Of a DNA stretch of 64,000 bases, positions 41,016 through 50,979 are shown one piece after another; positions within the stretch are counted from its first letter, which is position 1, and each line of letters opens with the position of its first letter. The notes beneath the pieces were generated by a model that made no database searches, was not told the origin of the DNA, and was given only the letters and a program-made list of their open reading frames with translations. Origin of the DNA: Minwuia thermotolerans (GTDB lineage: Bacteria; Pseudomonadota; Alphaproteobacteria; Minwuiales; Minwuiaceae); NCBI RefSeq assembly GCF_002924445.1, contig NZ_PIGG01000065.1, positions 124,001 through 188,000 of the forward strand, in the 5' to 3' direction. The position numbers and the translations under genes are program-made.

Positions 41016-41981
41016 ATGATCGTCGGACTGTCATCGACGCCTCCGGCGACGGTCGCGAACTCGACCGCCCGCTCGAGTCGCGAGGCGGCGCCCCAGGGCG
41101 TGCGTCCGGTGGCGGAGAGCCTCGCCGAGTACCGCGGCCGCGGCAACGGATTCGCCGAGGCCCGCGGCGGCTTCACCGTTGCCGGCGGGACGCTGGTGGC
41201 GGCCCAGGAAGAGGGCAGCCGCTCCCGCAAGCCGGCCGAAGAGCCGACGGTTGAGCCGCGATCGGGCGCGCCCTCGGAACTCGGCCAGGAAGAGAAGAAG
41301 GAAGTCCGCGACCTGCAGGCCCAGGACCGTGAGGTCCGCGCCCATGAACAGGCGCACGCCCGCGCCGGCGGCCGCTACGCCAGCGCGCCGGAATACGAAC
41401 TCGAACGCGGCCCGGACGGGCGGAGCTACGCCACCGGCGGCCATGTCTCCATTTCGACCAGTCCGGTGCCCGGCGATCCGCAAGCGACCGTCGACAAGAT
41501 GGATATTGTCCGCAAGGCGGCCCTGGCTCCGGCCGAGCCGTCGGGGCAGGACCGCCGCGTGGCCGCCGACGCCACGGCCAAGCGCAATGCGGCCCGGGCC
41601 GAGATCGCCGCCCAGACGGCCGAGGAGGCCGGAGCGCGCTTCGACGAGGGCGGCGAGGTGAAGGCGCCGGAGCCCCGCGAAGCCGCCGATATCCCGACCG
41701 GCGAGGCGGCGGCCACGGCCGGACCTCAGTCCGCCGGCGATTCCATCGGGGCCGAGGCCCGGGACGAACAGGGCGATGGCGCGGCAACCGACGGCTTGGG
41801 CGCCGTGGACGACCGCAAGTCGCGCGCCGAAGGCTTCATGGCGGCCTTGTCCCAGGGGATCGACCGCATCGCCGGCATTGCGACGGGCGGCATGACCCGT
41901 CTGGAGGCGCAAGCCATGCCGGCCGCGGCAGCAGAGGCCGCCGCGCCTGTCAGGCGGACGGGTGTCGATATCCGGGTCTGA
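41016..41981 (+). CDS. SprA-related / putative metalloprotease family protein
   Basis: The 321-residue product has a disordered, Arg/Ala/Glu-rich N-terminus (about 100 residues) and then the conserved block QDREVRAHEQAHARAGGRY with H110-E-Q-A-H114, a zincin-like HExxH motif, followed by YATGGHVSISTSPVPGDP and ALAPAEPSGQDRRVAADA, matching the SprA-related family (putative metalloproteases). No signal peptide is seen, so it is probably cytoplasmic. The C-terminal 150 residues are Ala/Glu-rich and low in complexity. Homologues are unevenly characterised; the true activity is open. Confidence 0.8.
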   Translation: MIVGLSSTPPATVANSTARSSREAAPQGVRPVAESLAEYRGRGNGFAEARGGFTVAGGTLVAAQEEGSRSRKPAEEPTVEPRSGAPSELGQEEKKEVRDLQAQDREVRAHEQAHARAGGRYASAPEYELERGPDGRSYATGGHVSISTSPVPGDPQATVDKMDIVRKAALAPAEPSGQDRRVAADATAKRNAARAEIAAQTAEEAGARFDEGGEVKAPEPREAADIPTGEAAATAGPQSAGDSIGAEARDEQGDGAATDGLGAVDDRKSRAEGFMAALSQGIDRIAGIATGGMTRLEAQAMPAAAAEAAAPVRRTGVDIRV

Positions 41982-42076
41982 CCGGCGCCGGAGCCGGCTT
42001 GAACGGCGCGCCCTCCGCCCCAACCTCTTCCACAAGGGTAGCGTCCCCCTGGCTCACGCGTTGATGGAGGCAAGCC

Positions 42077-42391
42077 ATGGCCTACTGGATCAATACGGAC
42101 GAGGCGCGCATTCAGCCGAATGTCGATGGAATCGCCGATCAGGTGCGGAAGCGCAAACGGTCGGTCGCCTCGCTTGTTGGTCATGTCCGCCGGCCCCACG
42201 GCGATGGCGAGCGGATGAACAGGGCCTTCCGTGAGCGCGCGCGGAACCCGGGCAGAACGCAGCGCGACGCCGAGCCCTTCCTCGACCTTGCGCGGCGGCG
42301 GGACGACATCTTCGAAACGGCGACCTATGCGCCGGGCCGTCAGTTGCCGTCGGGCAGCGCATCCGCGGTGGCGAAGCGCCGAAAGGACTGA
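42077..42391 (+). CDS. Small basic hypothetical protein
   Basis: A 104-residue protein, rich in Arg and Lys, starting MAYWINTDEARI, with DQVRKRKRSVASLVG and AFRERARNPGRTQRDAEP. GGAGG lies seven to ten bases before ATG, which supports translation. No family recognised; no membrane segment. Codon use is ordinary. It sits between the SprA-related gene and the antiporter. Confidence 0.55.
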   Translation: MAYWINTDEARIQPNVDGIADQVRKRKRSVASLVGHVRRPHGDGERMNRAFRERARNPGRTQRDAEPFLDLARRRDDIFETATYAPGRQLPSGSASAVAKRRKD

Positions 42392-42505
42392 GCGGACCCG
42401 ACGCGAGCCGCCCGCGCGCGTCTTGAAGCGTGGACGCGGCGCGGTCAGAGTGTCGGCGGGATCCGGTGACGGTCCCCTCCTTCACCGCGTCCGGAGGCCC
42501 GCCAG

Positions 42506-43756
<1,251 letters not shown>

Positions 43757-43759
<3 letters not shown>

Positions 43760-43774
43760 GGCGCCGCCGCCTCA
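43757..43774. terminator. Hairpin built from two convergent stop regions
   Basis: TGAGGCG (43757-43763) pairs with CGCCTCA (43768-43774) across a 4-base loop. The outer TGA is the stop of the antiporter and TCA encodes the stop of the convergent VOC gene, so the stem spans both stops. No T-run is present. Confidence 0.45.
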
Positions 43775-44281
43775 GGGCTTCTGGAACTCCTGGAATTCCA
43801 GGATCGTGCGATCGGGATCGTAGCAGCAGAACACCTTCTGGCGCGTGCCGCCCATGGCGAGCATCGTCGGCGCGGTGAAGCATTCCGCGCCGGCGGCCAC
43901 GGCGGCCTGATAGGCCCCGTCACAGTCCTTCACCCGGAAGCAGAGCCGCGCCATGCCCATCTGGGTCATGTGCGCGGGCGCGCCGCCGGGCTTCGGCTCG
44001 ATCCACTCGATCAGGTCGAGGATCGTCGCGCGCGCATCGTCGCCGAGGCGCAGGAAGGCCGCGCGCATCCTCGCGGTCGGATCGACGCCGAGAATCTCCG
44101 CCAGGCCGGGCGTCCGTTCGCCGATCGTCCGGTCGCGGCCGTCCGCCGGCTCATCCATGCTGAAATCGTTGATCACCTTGAACCCCAGCGCCTTGTAGAA
44201 GGCAACGGAACGATCGAGATTGCTGCAGTTCACGTTGATATGGAACATCTGCAGGTTGTTCCGGTCCATCGGCAGTGTCAT
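43772..44281 (-). CDS. VOC family protein (glyoxalase-like)
   Basis: A 169-residue vicinal-oxygen-chelate protein, NMFHINVNCSNLDRSVAFYKALGF at its start (first metal His in the beta strand), MARLCFRVKDCDGAYQAAVAAGAECF as the second module, and KVFCCYDPDRTILEFQEF with the closing Glu. The metal ligands typical of the fold (His, Glu) are present. Substrates in the family range from methylglyoxal to catechols and cannot be told here. It diverges from the GST gene over 160 bases that hold a palindromic site. Confidence 0.85.
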   Translation of the reverse strand: MTLPMDRNNLQMFHINVNCSNLDRSVAFYKALGFKVINDFSMDEPADGRDRTIGERTPGLAEILGVDPTARMRAAFLRLGDDARATILDLIEWIEPKPGGAPAHMTQMGMARLCFRVKDCDGAYQAAVAAGAECFTAPTMLAMGGTRQKVFCCYDPDRTILEFQEFQKP

Positions 44282-44402
44282 CCGCGTCTCCCCTTGCGGC
44301 TCCCTCTCCTCCGTCCGCAGCCTATCGACGAGCGGCCCGGTGGCCAACAACATGGCAGGGTCGTGTACATCGCGGTTGGTGTGGCGCCGGGGCGGGCCTA
44401 CA

Positions 44403-44418
44403 CTGAACGAACGTTAAG
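44403..44418. promoter_or_regulatory. 16-bp imperfect palindrome between VOC and GST genes
   Basis: CTGAACGAACGTTAAG matches its own reverse complement at 12 of 16 positions (pattern CTnAACGnnCGTTnAG). It lies 23 bases before the GST start, in a position and form that fit a TetR-type operator for the divergent pair. Confidence 0.4.
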
Positions 44419-44441
44419 GGCGACCACGGGGGAAGGCGGTC

Positions 44442-45380
44442 GTGTCCAGTCCGATACTTCATCATTACGGCATCTCTTCATATGCGGAGAAGGTCCGGCC
44501 CATGCTGGGTCTGAAGCGGCTTGCCTGGTCGGGCGTCGAAATCCCCTCGACGCTGCCGAAGCCGGATCTGGTGCCGCTGACCGGGGGTTACCGCAAGACG
44601 CCGGTCATGCAGATCGGCGCCGACATCTACTGCGACACGCGGCGGATCGCCGAAGAACTGGAGCGGTGCTGGCCGGAGCCGTCGATCATGGCGGGCGGCC
44701 GGGGGCTCGCCAATGTGATGTCGGCTTTCGCCGAGGGGCCGTCCTTCTGGACCCTGGCGGTCTACGTGATGGGGGCCAATGCCGACGTCATGCCGGCTTC
44801 GTTCCATGAGGATCGGGCCCGCATGCGGGGCGCGGCGGGCGCCGACATCAAACGCATCAAGGCCTCGGTGCCGCGCCATCTGGAACAGCTCCGGCCGCGG
44901 CTTGCCTGGATGGCGGACCTGTTTCGCGACGGCCGCCCGTTCGTCGCCGGTGATCGGCCGGGGCTGGCGGATTTCACGCTCTACCATCCGCTCTGGTTCA
45001 TCCGCGTCAACGGCCCGGGCGTTGCGCGCGTTCTCGAACCGCATCCGGCGCTGATCGCCTTCATGGATCGCATTGCCGCGATCGGCCACGGCGAGATGCG
45101 CGCGATGAGCGCCGAAGCCGCCCTGGACGCCGCACGCGAGGCCATGCCGGAGCCGCCGGCTGGCGTCATGGCCAACGCCGAAGGCTGGCGCGAGGGCGAC
45201 CTTGTCGAAGTGACGCCGACGGACTATGGCCGCGAGCCGGTCGCCGGCATGCTGAGGGGGTACGGCCCGGAAGGGATTACCCTGGTTCGCGAAGACGACA
45301 GGGTGGGTGAGGTGGCGGTGCATTTTCCCAGGGTCGGTTTCGCGATCCGCCATGCGCGGGCGTTGTGTGACGCAGCGTAG
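44442..45380 (+). CDS. Glutathione S-transferase family protein with extra C-terminal domain
   Basis: The 312-residue product has a thioredoxin-fold N-terminal part (ILHHYGISSYAEKVRPMLGL, then GGYRKTPVMQIGADIYCDT for the glutathione contact region) and a helical second domain up to about residue 215. The remaining 90 residues (EGDLVEVTPTDYGREPVAG, GYGPEGITLVRED) look like an added beta-rich domain that classical GSTs lack. Start is GTG at 44442 with GGGGGAAGG upstream. The natural substrate is unknown; its neighbour is a BVMO, but a strong promoter separates them. Confidence 0.82.
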   Translation: MSSPILHHYGISSYAEKVRPMLGLKRLAWSGVEIPSTLPKPDLVPLTGGYRKTPVMQIGADIYCDTRRIAEELERCWPEPSIMAGGRGLANVMSAFAEGPSFWTLAVYVMGANADVMPASFHEDRARMRGAAGADIKRIKASVPRHLEQLRPRLAWMADLFRDGRPFVAGDRPGLADFTLYHPLWFIRVNGPGVARVLEPHPALIAFMDRIAAIGHGEMRAMSAEAALDAAREAMPEPPAGVMANAEGWREGDLVEVTPTDYGREPVAGMLRGYGPEGITLVREDDRVGEVAVHFPRVGFAIRHARALCDAA

Positions 45381-45410
45381 CATTTCATGCAACGATGTGT
45401 GGTTTACTAC

Positions 45411-45440
45411 TTGACAGAAAAACCTACCGATGAGTATATT
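45411..45440 (+). promoter_or_regulatory. Near-consensus sigma-70 promoter for the BVMO gene
   Basis: TTGACA (45411-45416) and TATATT (45435-45440) are separated by 18 bases. In a GC-rich genome such a match is rare. It places the start of transcription near 45447 and leaves a leader of about 95 bases, which excludes the longer open frame beginning at 45387 as the coding start. Confidence 0.65.
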
Positions 45441-45542
45441 AATGGCCAGAAACTGTGGGGAGGACCCTCTGCCGCGCTCCAGATGCGACGGCTGGTCCGC
45501 ATCGGCCGAAAATGGCCGGAAAGCATTCAGGAACAGGAGCAG

Positions 45543-47228
45543 ATGGTGACCGACAAGAACAAGACACACTATGAGGCCATTGTGATAGGCGCCGGCGTGT
45601 GCGGCATCTATCAGATCAAGCGCCTCGCCGATATGGGCATGGACGCGACCGTGCTGGAGGCCGGGGGCGATCTCGGCGGCACATGGTATTTCAACCGCTA
45701 TCCGGGCTGCCGTTTCGATTCGGAGAGCTACACCTACGGCTACACGTTCTCGCAGGAACTGCTGGACGAGTGGCACTGGGTCGAGGCCTATTCGCCGCAG
45801 CCGGAGAACCTGAAGTATCTGAACTTCGTTGCCGACAAGTTCGACCTGCGCAAGTACATGCAGTTCAACGTCTTCGTGAAGTCGGCGCACTGGGACGAGG
45901 CGGAGAACCTCTGGCGTCTTGGCCTGGACGACGGGCGCACCCTGACGACCCGCTTCCTGGTCATGGGCCTCGGTCTGCTTTCGCAGCCGACCATGCCGCG
46001 CGTCGAAGGTATCGACGACTTCAAGGGCCAGTCCTTCCACACCTATTACTGGCCGCACGAAGGCGTGGACCTGAAGGGCAAGAAGGTCGGCATCATCGGC
46101 ACCGGCGCCACCGCCATCCAGGTGATCGGCGAGATCGCCGACAAGGTGGGCGAACTGACCGTGTTCCAGCGCCGGCCGAACTGGGCCGCGCCGCTGAACA
46201 ACTACCGGATCGACGACGAAAAGATGGCGGAGATCCGCGCGCGCTATGACGAGATCTTCGCCAACTGCGCCAAGTCGCCGGGCGGCTTCGAGCATCAGCC
46301 CGACCGGCGCGGCTTCTGGGAAGTCACGCGGGAGGAGCGGATCAAGCTCTGGGACCGTCTTTATGACGAGCCGGGCTTCGGCATCTGGCTGCAGAACTTC
46401 CGGGAAATCTTTACCGACGAGAAGGCGAACGCGGAGTTCTCCGAATACATCGCCGACCGTATCCGCCAGCGCGTCAACGACAAGGAACTGGCCGAGAAGC
46501 TGATTCCGCGCGACCACGGCTTTGGCGTCCAGCGCGTGCCGCTGGAGACCAACTACTACGAGGCCTACAACCGCGACAACGTGCATCTGGTCGATCTCTC
46601 CGAGACGCCGCTCAAGCGGATCACGGAGAAGGGGATCATGACCTCCGACGACGTCGAGCGCGAGTTCGACATCATCATCTACGGCACGGGCTTCGACGCC
46701 ATCACCGGCGCCTACGATCACATCGACATCCGTGGCGTCGGCGGCGAGCGCCTGAAGGCCAAGTGGGACGAGGCGATCCAGACCTATCTGGGCATGTTCA
46801 TCCACGGTTTCCCGAACATGTTCCTGCCGGCCGGACCGCAGTCAGGCTCTGCGTCGACCAACTACCCGCGCGGCATCGAGACCGGCGTGAACTGGGTCAG
46901 CGACATGCTGGAATACGTCCAGGAGCGGGGCTATACCCGCGTCGAGGCGAGCGCCGAGGCCGAGAAGGAATGGACCGACCATGTGGTCCAGATGTACTCG
47001 GTCATGCTGATGCGGAAGGCCAAGTCCTGGTTCACCGGCTACAACTCGAACGTCGAGGGCCACGAGGCCGGCAATCCGCGCTATCTGGTCTACAACGGCG
47101 GCGCGCCGAAATACGTCCAGCGTATCAAGCAGGTCGCCGGCGCGGGCTATGAGGGCATCGAGATGACCTCCGGCGAGGCCTATGCCGCGGCCCTGAACGC
47201 CCAGCGCGTGGGCGACGCCGCCGACTGA
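45543..47228 (+). CDS. Flavin-containing Baeyer-Villiger monooxygenase
   Basis: A 561-residue class B flavoprotein that inserts oxygen next to a ketone using NADPH. Two dinucleotide motifs appear, IVIGAGVCGIYQI near 9-20 and KVGIIGTGATAIQ near 180, flanking the diagnostic BVMO fingerprint FKGQSFHTYYWP at residues 160-171 (F-x-G-x3-H-x3-W-P). Length is typical. RBS CAGGAGCAG precedes ATG. The gene has its own near-consensus promoter and a strong downstream hairpin, so it is a monocistronic unit. Substrates could be cyclic, acyclic or steroid ketones. Confidence 0.93.
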   Translation: MVTDKNKTHYEAIVIGAGVCGIYQIKRLADMGMDATVLEAGGDLGGTWYFNRYPGCRFDSESYTYGYTFSQELLDEWHWVEAYSPQPENLKYLNFVADKFDLRKYMQFNVFVKSAHWDEAENLWRLGLDDGRTLTTRFLVMGLGLLSQPTMPRVEGIDDFKGQSFHTYYWPHEGVDLKGKKVGIIGTGATAIQVIGEIADKVGELTVFQRRPNWAAPLNNYRIDDEKMAEIRARYDEIFANCAKSPGGFEHQPDRRGFWEVTREERIKLWDRLYDEPGFGIWLQNFREIFTDEKANAEFSEYIADRIRQRVNDKELAEKLIPRDHGFGVQRVPLETNYYEAYNRDNVHLVDLSETPLKRITEKGIMTSDDVEREFDIIIYGTGFDAITGAYDHIDIRGVGGERLKAKWDEAIQTYLGMFIHGFPNMFLPAGPQSGSASTNYPRGIETGVNWVSDMLEYVQERGYTRVEASAEAEKEWTDHVVQMYSVMLMRKAKSWFTGYNSNVEGHEAGNPRYLVYNGGAPKYVQRIKQVAGAGYEGIEMTSGEAYAAALNAQRVGDAAD

Positions 47229-47261
47229 CGGCACTGCCAATTGCCCTCTGTAGCGTTGCAG

Positions 47262-47300
47262 ACGGCCGGCTTCCATCGGGAAGCCGGCCGTTTCGCGTTT
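47262..47300 (+). terminator. Strong intrinsic terminator after BVMO
   Basis: ACGGCCGGCTTCC (47262-47274) pairs perfectly for 13 bp with GGAAGCCGGCCGT (47279-47291) around a 4-base loop, followed by TTTCGCGTTT. It sits just beyond the BVMO stop and before the end of the convergent amidase gene. Confidence 0.8.
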
Positions 47301-48718
47301 CAGGCGGCGTGGCCCTGCCAGGCGGCTTCGTCCGGATGGCGGAGGTGCCAGTCGGTCCGCGCCTGCCAGGCCATGCCGGCGCGCAACGCCGCCGCCTCCT
47401 CGAACGGCCGGCCGATCAGCTGGAACGCCAGGGGCAGACCCAGGCGGCTGAAACCGCAGGGCAGGGTGAGCGCCGGCTGCCCGGATAGCGTGAAGGGCAG
47501 GGTGAAGCGGAAGACATCGCCCTGATCGAAGAAGTCGCCTGACAGTGCGTGAGTCAGCCGGGCCGGCGGCGCCGGCGCGGGTGTCGGCGGCAGGATCAGC
47601 AGATCGACCTCCTCGTGCAGCGCGGCCAGCCGCCCCGTCCAGTTCCGACGGCGTTCGTGCGCCTCTGCGAGTTCGACGCCCGTCAGGCGTTGCCCGATGC
47701 GGATGAGCTCCGCGAGGTGCGGGCCATAGTCGTCCTCGCGTCCCGGAAACAGGTCGCGGTGCGCCAAGGCGACGTCGGCATGCAGGATTGCCGCGCCGGC
47801 GCGGATCGCCTCCCCGCGGTCGGGGGCATCGACATTCACCCGGACGGCGCCGGCACGCTCCAGTTCTGCCGCCGCTTCCAGAACCGATTTGCTGAGTTCC
47901 GGATCGACCCCGTCGGTGATCCAGCGTTCGTCGACGCCGATCCTGAGCCCTTCGATGCCCTGATCCAGACCGGCAAGATCGCCGCTGATCGAACGCCGTA
48001 CAGCCGTCGGATCGGCCTCGTCAGGCCCGGCGATGACGCGCAGCATCGAGGCGGCGTCTTCCGCGCTCCGCGTCATCGGTCCCAAATGGTCCAGCGTCGC
48101 CGAAAGCGGGAACACCTTGGCGCGCGAGACCCGGCCATAGGTCGGCTTCAGGCCGGTCACGCCATTGAAGTGCGACGGGGCGCGTATCGAGCCCGCGGTG
48201 TCCGATCCCAGCGCGCCGAAGCAGAGACCGGCGGCTACGGCGACCCCGGAGCCGCTGGACGACGCGCCCGACCAGTAGTCGGGGTTCCAGGGGTTCTTCG
48301 GCTGCGGCGTCTCGGGGTGGTGCACCGCGCTGGCGCCCTCGGTCATCACCAGCAGGCCCAGGATCACCGCGCCGGCTTCCTCCAGCCGCCGCACGACCGT
48401 CGCGTCCGTCTCGGCGACCCGCTCGCGCATCACCTTCGTGCCGGCGGCGGTGCGCACGCCCTTCATGTCGCAGAGCGCCTTGACGGCGACCGGCACGCCG
48501 GTCAGCGGTCCTGCTTCGCCTGCGCGCCAGGCCGTCTCGGCCCGCGCCGCCTGAGCCATCGCCCGCTCGGCGGTCACTTCGTCATAGCTGCCGAGCAGCG
48601 GGTCGACCGTCTCGATCCGGTCCAGCATGGCGCACGTCACCTCTACGGGCGAGACGGCGCCGCTGCGGAAATCGCCGGTCAGTTCCGCCGCCGATTTCCA
48701 GTGCAGTTCCGCGCTCAC
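47300..48718 (-). CDS. Amidase (amidase-signature family)
   Basis: A 472-residue serine amidase with the Ser-cisSer-Lys triad: K80 in VPVAVKALCDMKG, the Gly/Ser-rich signature WSGASSSGSGVA near 149-160 and the nucleophile S177 in GSDTAGSIRAP. Length fits. It overlaps the upstream TauD-type dioxygenase gene by ATGA, so the two are translated together. It could hydrolyse an amide whose product the dioxygenase then handles, or the reverse; this is inference. It is distinct from the GatA subunit, since gatB/C are absent. Confidence 0.92.
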   Translation of the reverse strand: MSAELHWKSAAELTGDFRSGAVSPVEVTCAMLDRIETVDPLLGSYDEVTAERAMAQAARAETAWRAGEAGPLTGVPVAVKALCDMKGVRTAAGTKVMRERVAETDATVVRRLEEAGAVILGLLVMTEGASAVHHPETPQPKNPWNPDYWSGASSSGSGVAVAAGLCFGALGSDTAGSIRAPSHFNGVTGLKPTYGRVSRAKVFPLSATLDHLGPMTRSAEDAASMLRVIAGPDEADPTAVRRSISGDLAGLDQGIEGLRIGVDERWITDGVDPELSKSVLEAAAELERAGAVRVNVDAPDRGEAIRAGAAILHADVALAHRDLFPGREDDYGPHLAELIRIGQRLTGVELAEAHERRRNWTGRLAALHEEVDLLILPPTPAPAPPARLTHALSGDFFDQGDVFRFTLPFTLSGQPALTLPCGFSRLGLPLAFQLIGRPFEEAAALRAGMAWQARTDWHLRHPDEAAWQGHAA

Positions 48719-49788
48719 AGCCGGATCGCTCCGTCGGCGCGGCGGGGCCGTGGCTGGCGGTGCAGGCCTGCCGCCATCTCCTCGGGCGTGAAGCCGATCA
48801 GGCCGTGGCGGCCAATGCCATACCGGATCACCGCCTCGTCCACCGTCTCGCGGAAGTCCGGCAGGTCGAGCCAGATGCGCAGCAGCAGACGCTTCTCGGC
48901 TTCCGCTTCGATCGGGGCGTGGGCCGCGCGCCCGTGCAGAACGGTCAGGTTGTTGCAGAACTGGATGTCGCCCTTCTCGAAGGGAAACTCGAAGCGGGCT
49001 TCGTGGCCAATCTCGTCGATCAGGTCGAAGATCTCGCGCTCCTCCGCCGTGACCAGGCTTTCGTCATTCGTGGCGGCGCTTTCGATCCAGTTGCGGTTGT
49101 AGCGGCAGGAAAGCTGCCCTGCCGCGAGTGAGAACAGCGGCACGCGGTACTCGGAATACGGCGCTTCCCAGCCGAGCTGCTCGCCCATGCGCGACCAGTG
49201 AAAGCCGGCCATCAGCCGCTCCAGCGCCTCGGGACCGCGTTCCAGCAACGTATTGTAGATCTGTCCGGCGCTGCCGACGCGGCTGTGCGGCGAGTCCGGC
49301 GCCTGGCGGACGCAGAACAGCGAGACCACGTCGGTCAGATCGACATGCAGGCGCGATTCCTTCGGCAGACCGACGCCGCGGGTGCCCTGGTTGGGCCTGA
49401 GCGCCCCATCGGTGACGTAGTGGATCAGCGTCGCGTCGCTGTTCTGTGTCAGCGGCTGACCAAGCTGCACGCAGAGGCCGAAATAGAGCATGTCGAGATC
49501 GGCAAGGTCGTGGCCGTCGACCGGGAAGCCGTGCAACAAGGCGAAGCCGCGCCCGTCGCGCAATTCCGACTCGATCCGCCGCATCGTCGCGCCGAGCCCT
49601 GGCAGGCGGAAATTGTCCGCCGTCAGATCGGCATAGGCGAGCCCTTCGGTCTTCGCCTTCGCCAGCGCGTCTTCCAGTTCGCGGACATCTGCCGGTTCCA
49701 GGCCGAACTCGAAACTGCGATCCACTTCCAGGTCGCGGCCGTGCCAGACGCTCCGGCCGCTGACGGGTTTCAGGTCATGGTTGGTCAT
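48715..49788 (-). CDS. TauD/TfdA family Fe(II)/2-oxoglutarate dioxygenase
   Basis: A 357-residue dioxygenase. The iron motif is H148-x-D150 in SRLHVDLTD; the distal His lies in NNLTVLHGRAAH and the 2-oxoglutarate Arg in EKRLLLRIWLDL, about 20 residues later. GFALLHGFPV near the start is a conserved family segment. The gene leads an operon with the overlapping amidase and shares a 176-base divergent region with the unknown 337-residue protein, where a short inverted repeat occurs. Substrate unknown. Confidence 0.9.
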   Translation of the reverse strand: MTNHDLKPVSGRSVWHGRDLEVDRSFEFGLEPADVRELEDALAKAKTEGLAYADLTADNFRLPGLGATMRRIESELRDGRGFALLHGFPVDGHDLADLDMLYFGLCVQLGQPLTQNSDATLIHYVTDGALRPNQGTRGVGLPKESRLHVDLTDVVSLFCVRQAPDSPHSRVGSAGQIYNTLLERGPEALERLMAGFHWSRMGEQLGWEAPYSEYRVPLFSLAAGQLSCRYNRNWIESAATNDESLVTAEEREIFDLIDEIGHEARFEFPFEKGDIQFCNNLTVLHGRAAHAPIEAEAEKRLLLRIWLDLPDFRETVDEAVIRYGIGRHGLIGFTPEEMAAGLHRQPRPRRADGAIRL

Positions 49789-49810
49789 CCGACGCCTCCC
49801 CAGTCGTCAG

Positions 49811-49825
49811 GCGGGTGAAACCCGC
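49811..49825. promoter_or_regulatory. Inverted repeat GCGGGT-GAA-ACCCGC in a divergent region
   Basis: A perfect 6-bp inverted repeat with a 3-base spacer lies 22 bases in front of the TauD start and 139 bases in front of the unknown gene. It could be an operator; it could also be a chance hairpin in GC-rich DNA. Confidence 0.3.
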
Positions 49826-49964
49826 TGAAGTGTCAGTATAGGAAGTGGGCGGTCACTCCGAAAGACGGCCCCGGCGGGCGGCGATGTGCCGTTTGACAGC
49901 AGCCTGGCCGGGAAGCACGCTTGAACGCGGGGAGATATCTGGCAAGGACAGGGGAGATCCGGCC

Positions 49965-50978
49965 ATGAGCATACCGATCGGGGAATGGGGCGTCAGGCTC
50001 TGCGAGAAGGTCGACGGCGCGCTGGCCGCCGGCGATCTGGCGGCGGCGCGGCGGCTGGTGCAGGACGGCGACGGGGAGACCCGAAGCCTCGCCAAGGAAT
50101 ACGCCATGATGGTGGGCGGCCTCGGCATCACGGTCCGGATTATCGCCGATCTCGCCGTCTCGACCCTGGAACGCCGACCGGATGCCGCAGCGGCCAACGG
50201 CATCACGGCGCTGATTCACCGCTTCAGGCAGGACATCGGAAACCTCTATGGCGTGGGCGTCGACGCGGCAGATGGCGCGGCGGGCGAGGCGGCGGCGCTG
50301 CCCGAGACCTATGCTGCCTGCCTGAAAGCCTTCCACGAGGACCACGGCGCGCTGGCGAAGGAGATCGTCGCCCGCATCGACGAAGGCGACGCCGAGGCCG
50401 CACGAGAGGTGCTCCGCAGGCGTGAGACGGCGCATTACGTACCCTTTCACGATCGCATCATCCGCTTCATGGCCGACAGCTTCGCCTGGGCGCTACAACA
50501 TTTTGGCGAGGACGAACTTCTGAGGTTCCAGCTCGACCTGGCCGAGGGACAGCGAGCCGGCTTCGAGGCTTGGGAAAAGCTGCCGACGGCCGAATTCGCC
50601 CGGATCAGCGCCTTCCTTCTGAAGCAGCACATGAGCCATGTCGCCGTCACCGAGGAGTCGGACCGCTTCATCATCGAGATGGATCCCTGCGGTAGCGGCG
50701 GCCGTCTGCGGAAGTCCGGCAGCTATGCTGGGGAGGGTGGCGACCTGCCCTTTGTCGAGGAAGCCGGTCCGCTGACCTTCGGCCGGGAACGCCTGCCGGT
50801 CTACTGCACCCATTGCCCGATCTGGAACGGCTCCGCGACCCTGCGCTGGTTCGGCCGGGCGCAATGGGTCTTCGCCGATCCAGCGCGCGCCGATGGCGGT
50901 TGCACCGTGCATCTCTACAAGCAGGCAGGCTACACGCCGCCCGACTATGCGGCGAAGGTCGCCATCGAGGAGAAATGA
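49965..50978 (+). CDS. Uncharacterised Cys/His protein
   Basis: A 337-residue soluble protein without signal. The first two thirds are helical, with a His/Glu/Arg-rich stretch (RRETAHYVPFHDRIIRFMAD). The C-terminal 110 residues hold a conserved-looking cysteine array: MDPCGSGGRLRKSG, then after about 40 residues PVYCTHCPIWNG, suggesting a metal or Fe-S site (C-x-n-C-x-H-C). I do not recognise the family with certainty. GGGGAG precedes ATG at 49965. The pirin gene follows immediately and shares its transcript. Confidence 0.7.
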   Translation: MSIPIGEWGVRLCEKVDGALAAGDLAAARRLVQDGDGETRSLAKEYAMMVGGLGITVRIIADLAVSTLERRPDAAAANGITALIHRFRQDIGNLYGVGVDAADGAAGEAAALPETYAACLKAFHEDHGALAKEIVARIDEGDAEAAREVLRRRETAHYVPFHDRIIRFMADSFAWALQHFGEDELLRFQLDLAEGQRAGFEAWEKLPTAEFARISAFLLKQHMSHVAVTEESDRFIIEMDPCGSGGRLRKSGSYAGEGGDLPFVEEAGPLTFGRERLPVYCTHCPIWNGSATLRWFGRAQWVFADPARADGGCTVHLYKQAGYTPPDYAAKVAIEEK

Positions 50979-50979
50979 G

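Noticed and set aside
44478-46805. A 775-residue antisense frame across the GST and BVMO genes
   Set aside because: It covers two clear genes, a promoter and an intergenic gap on the other strand; codon pattern fits a shadow.
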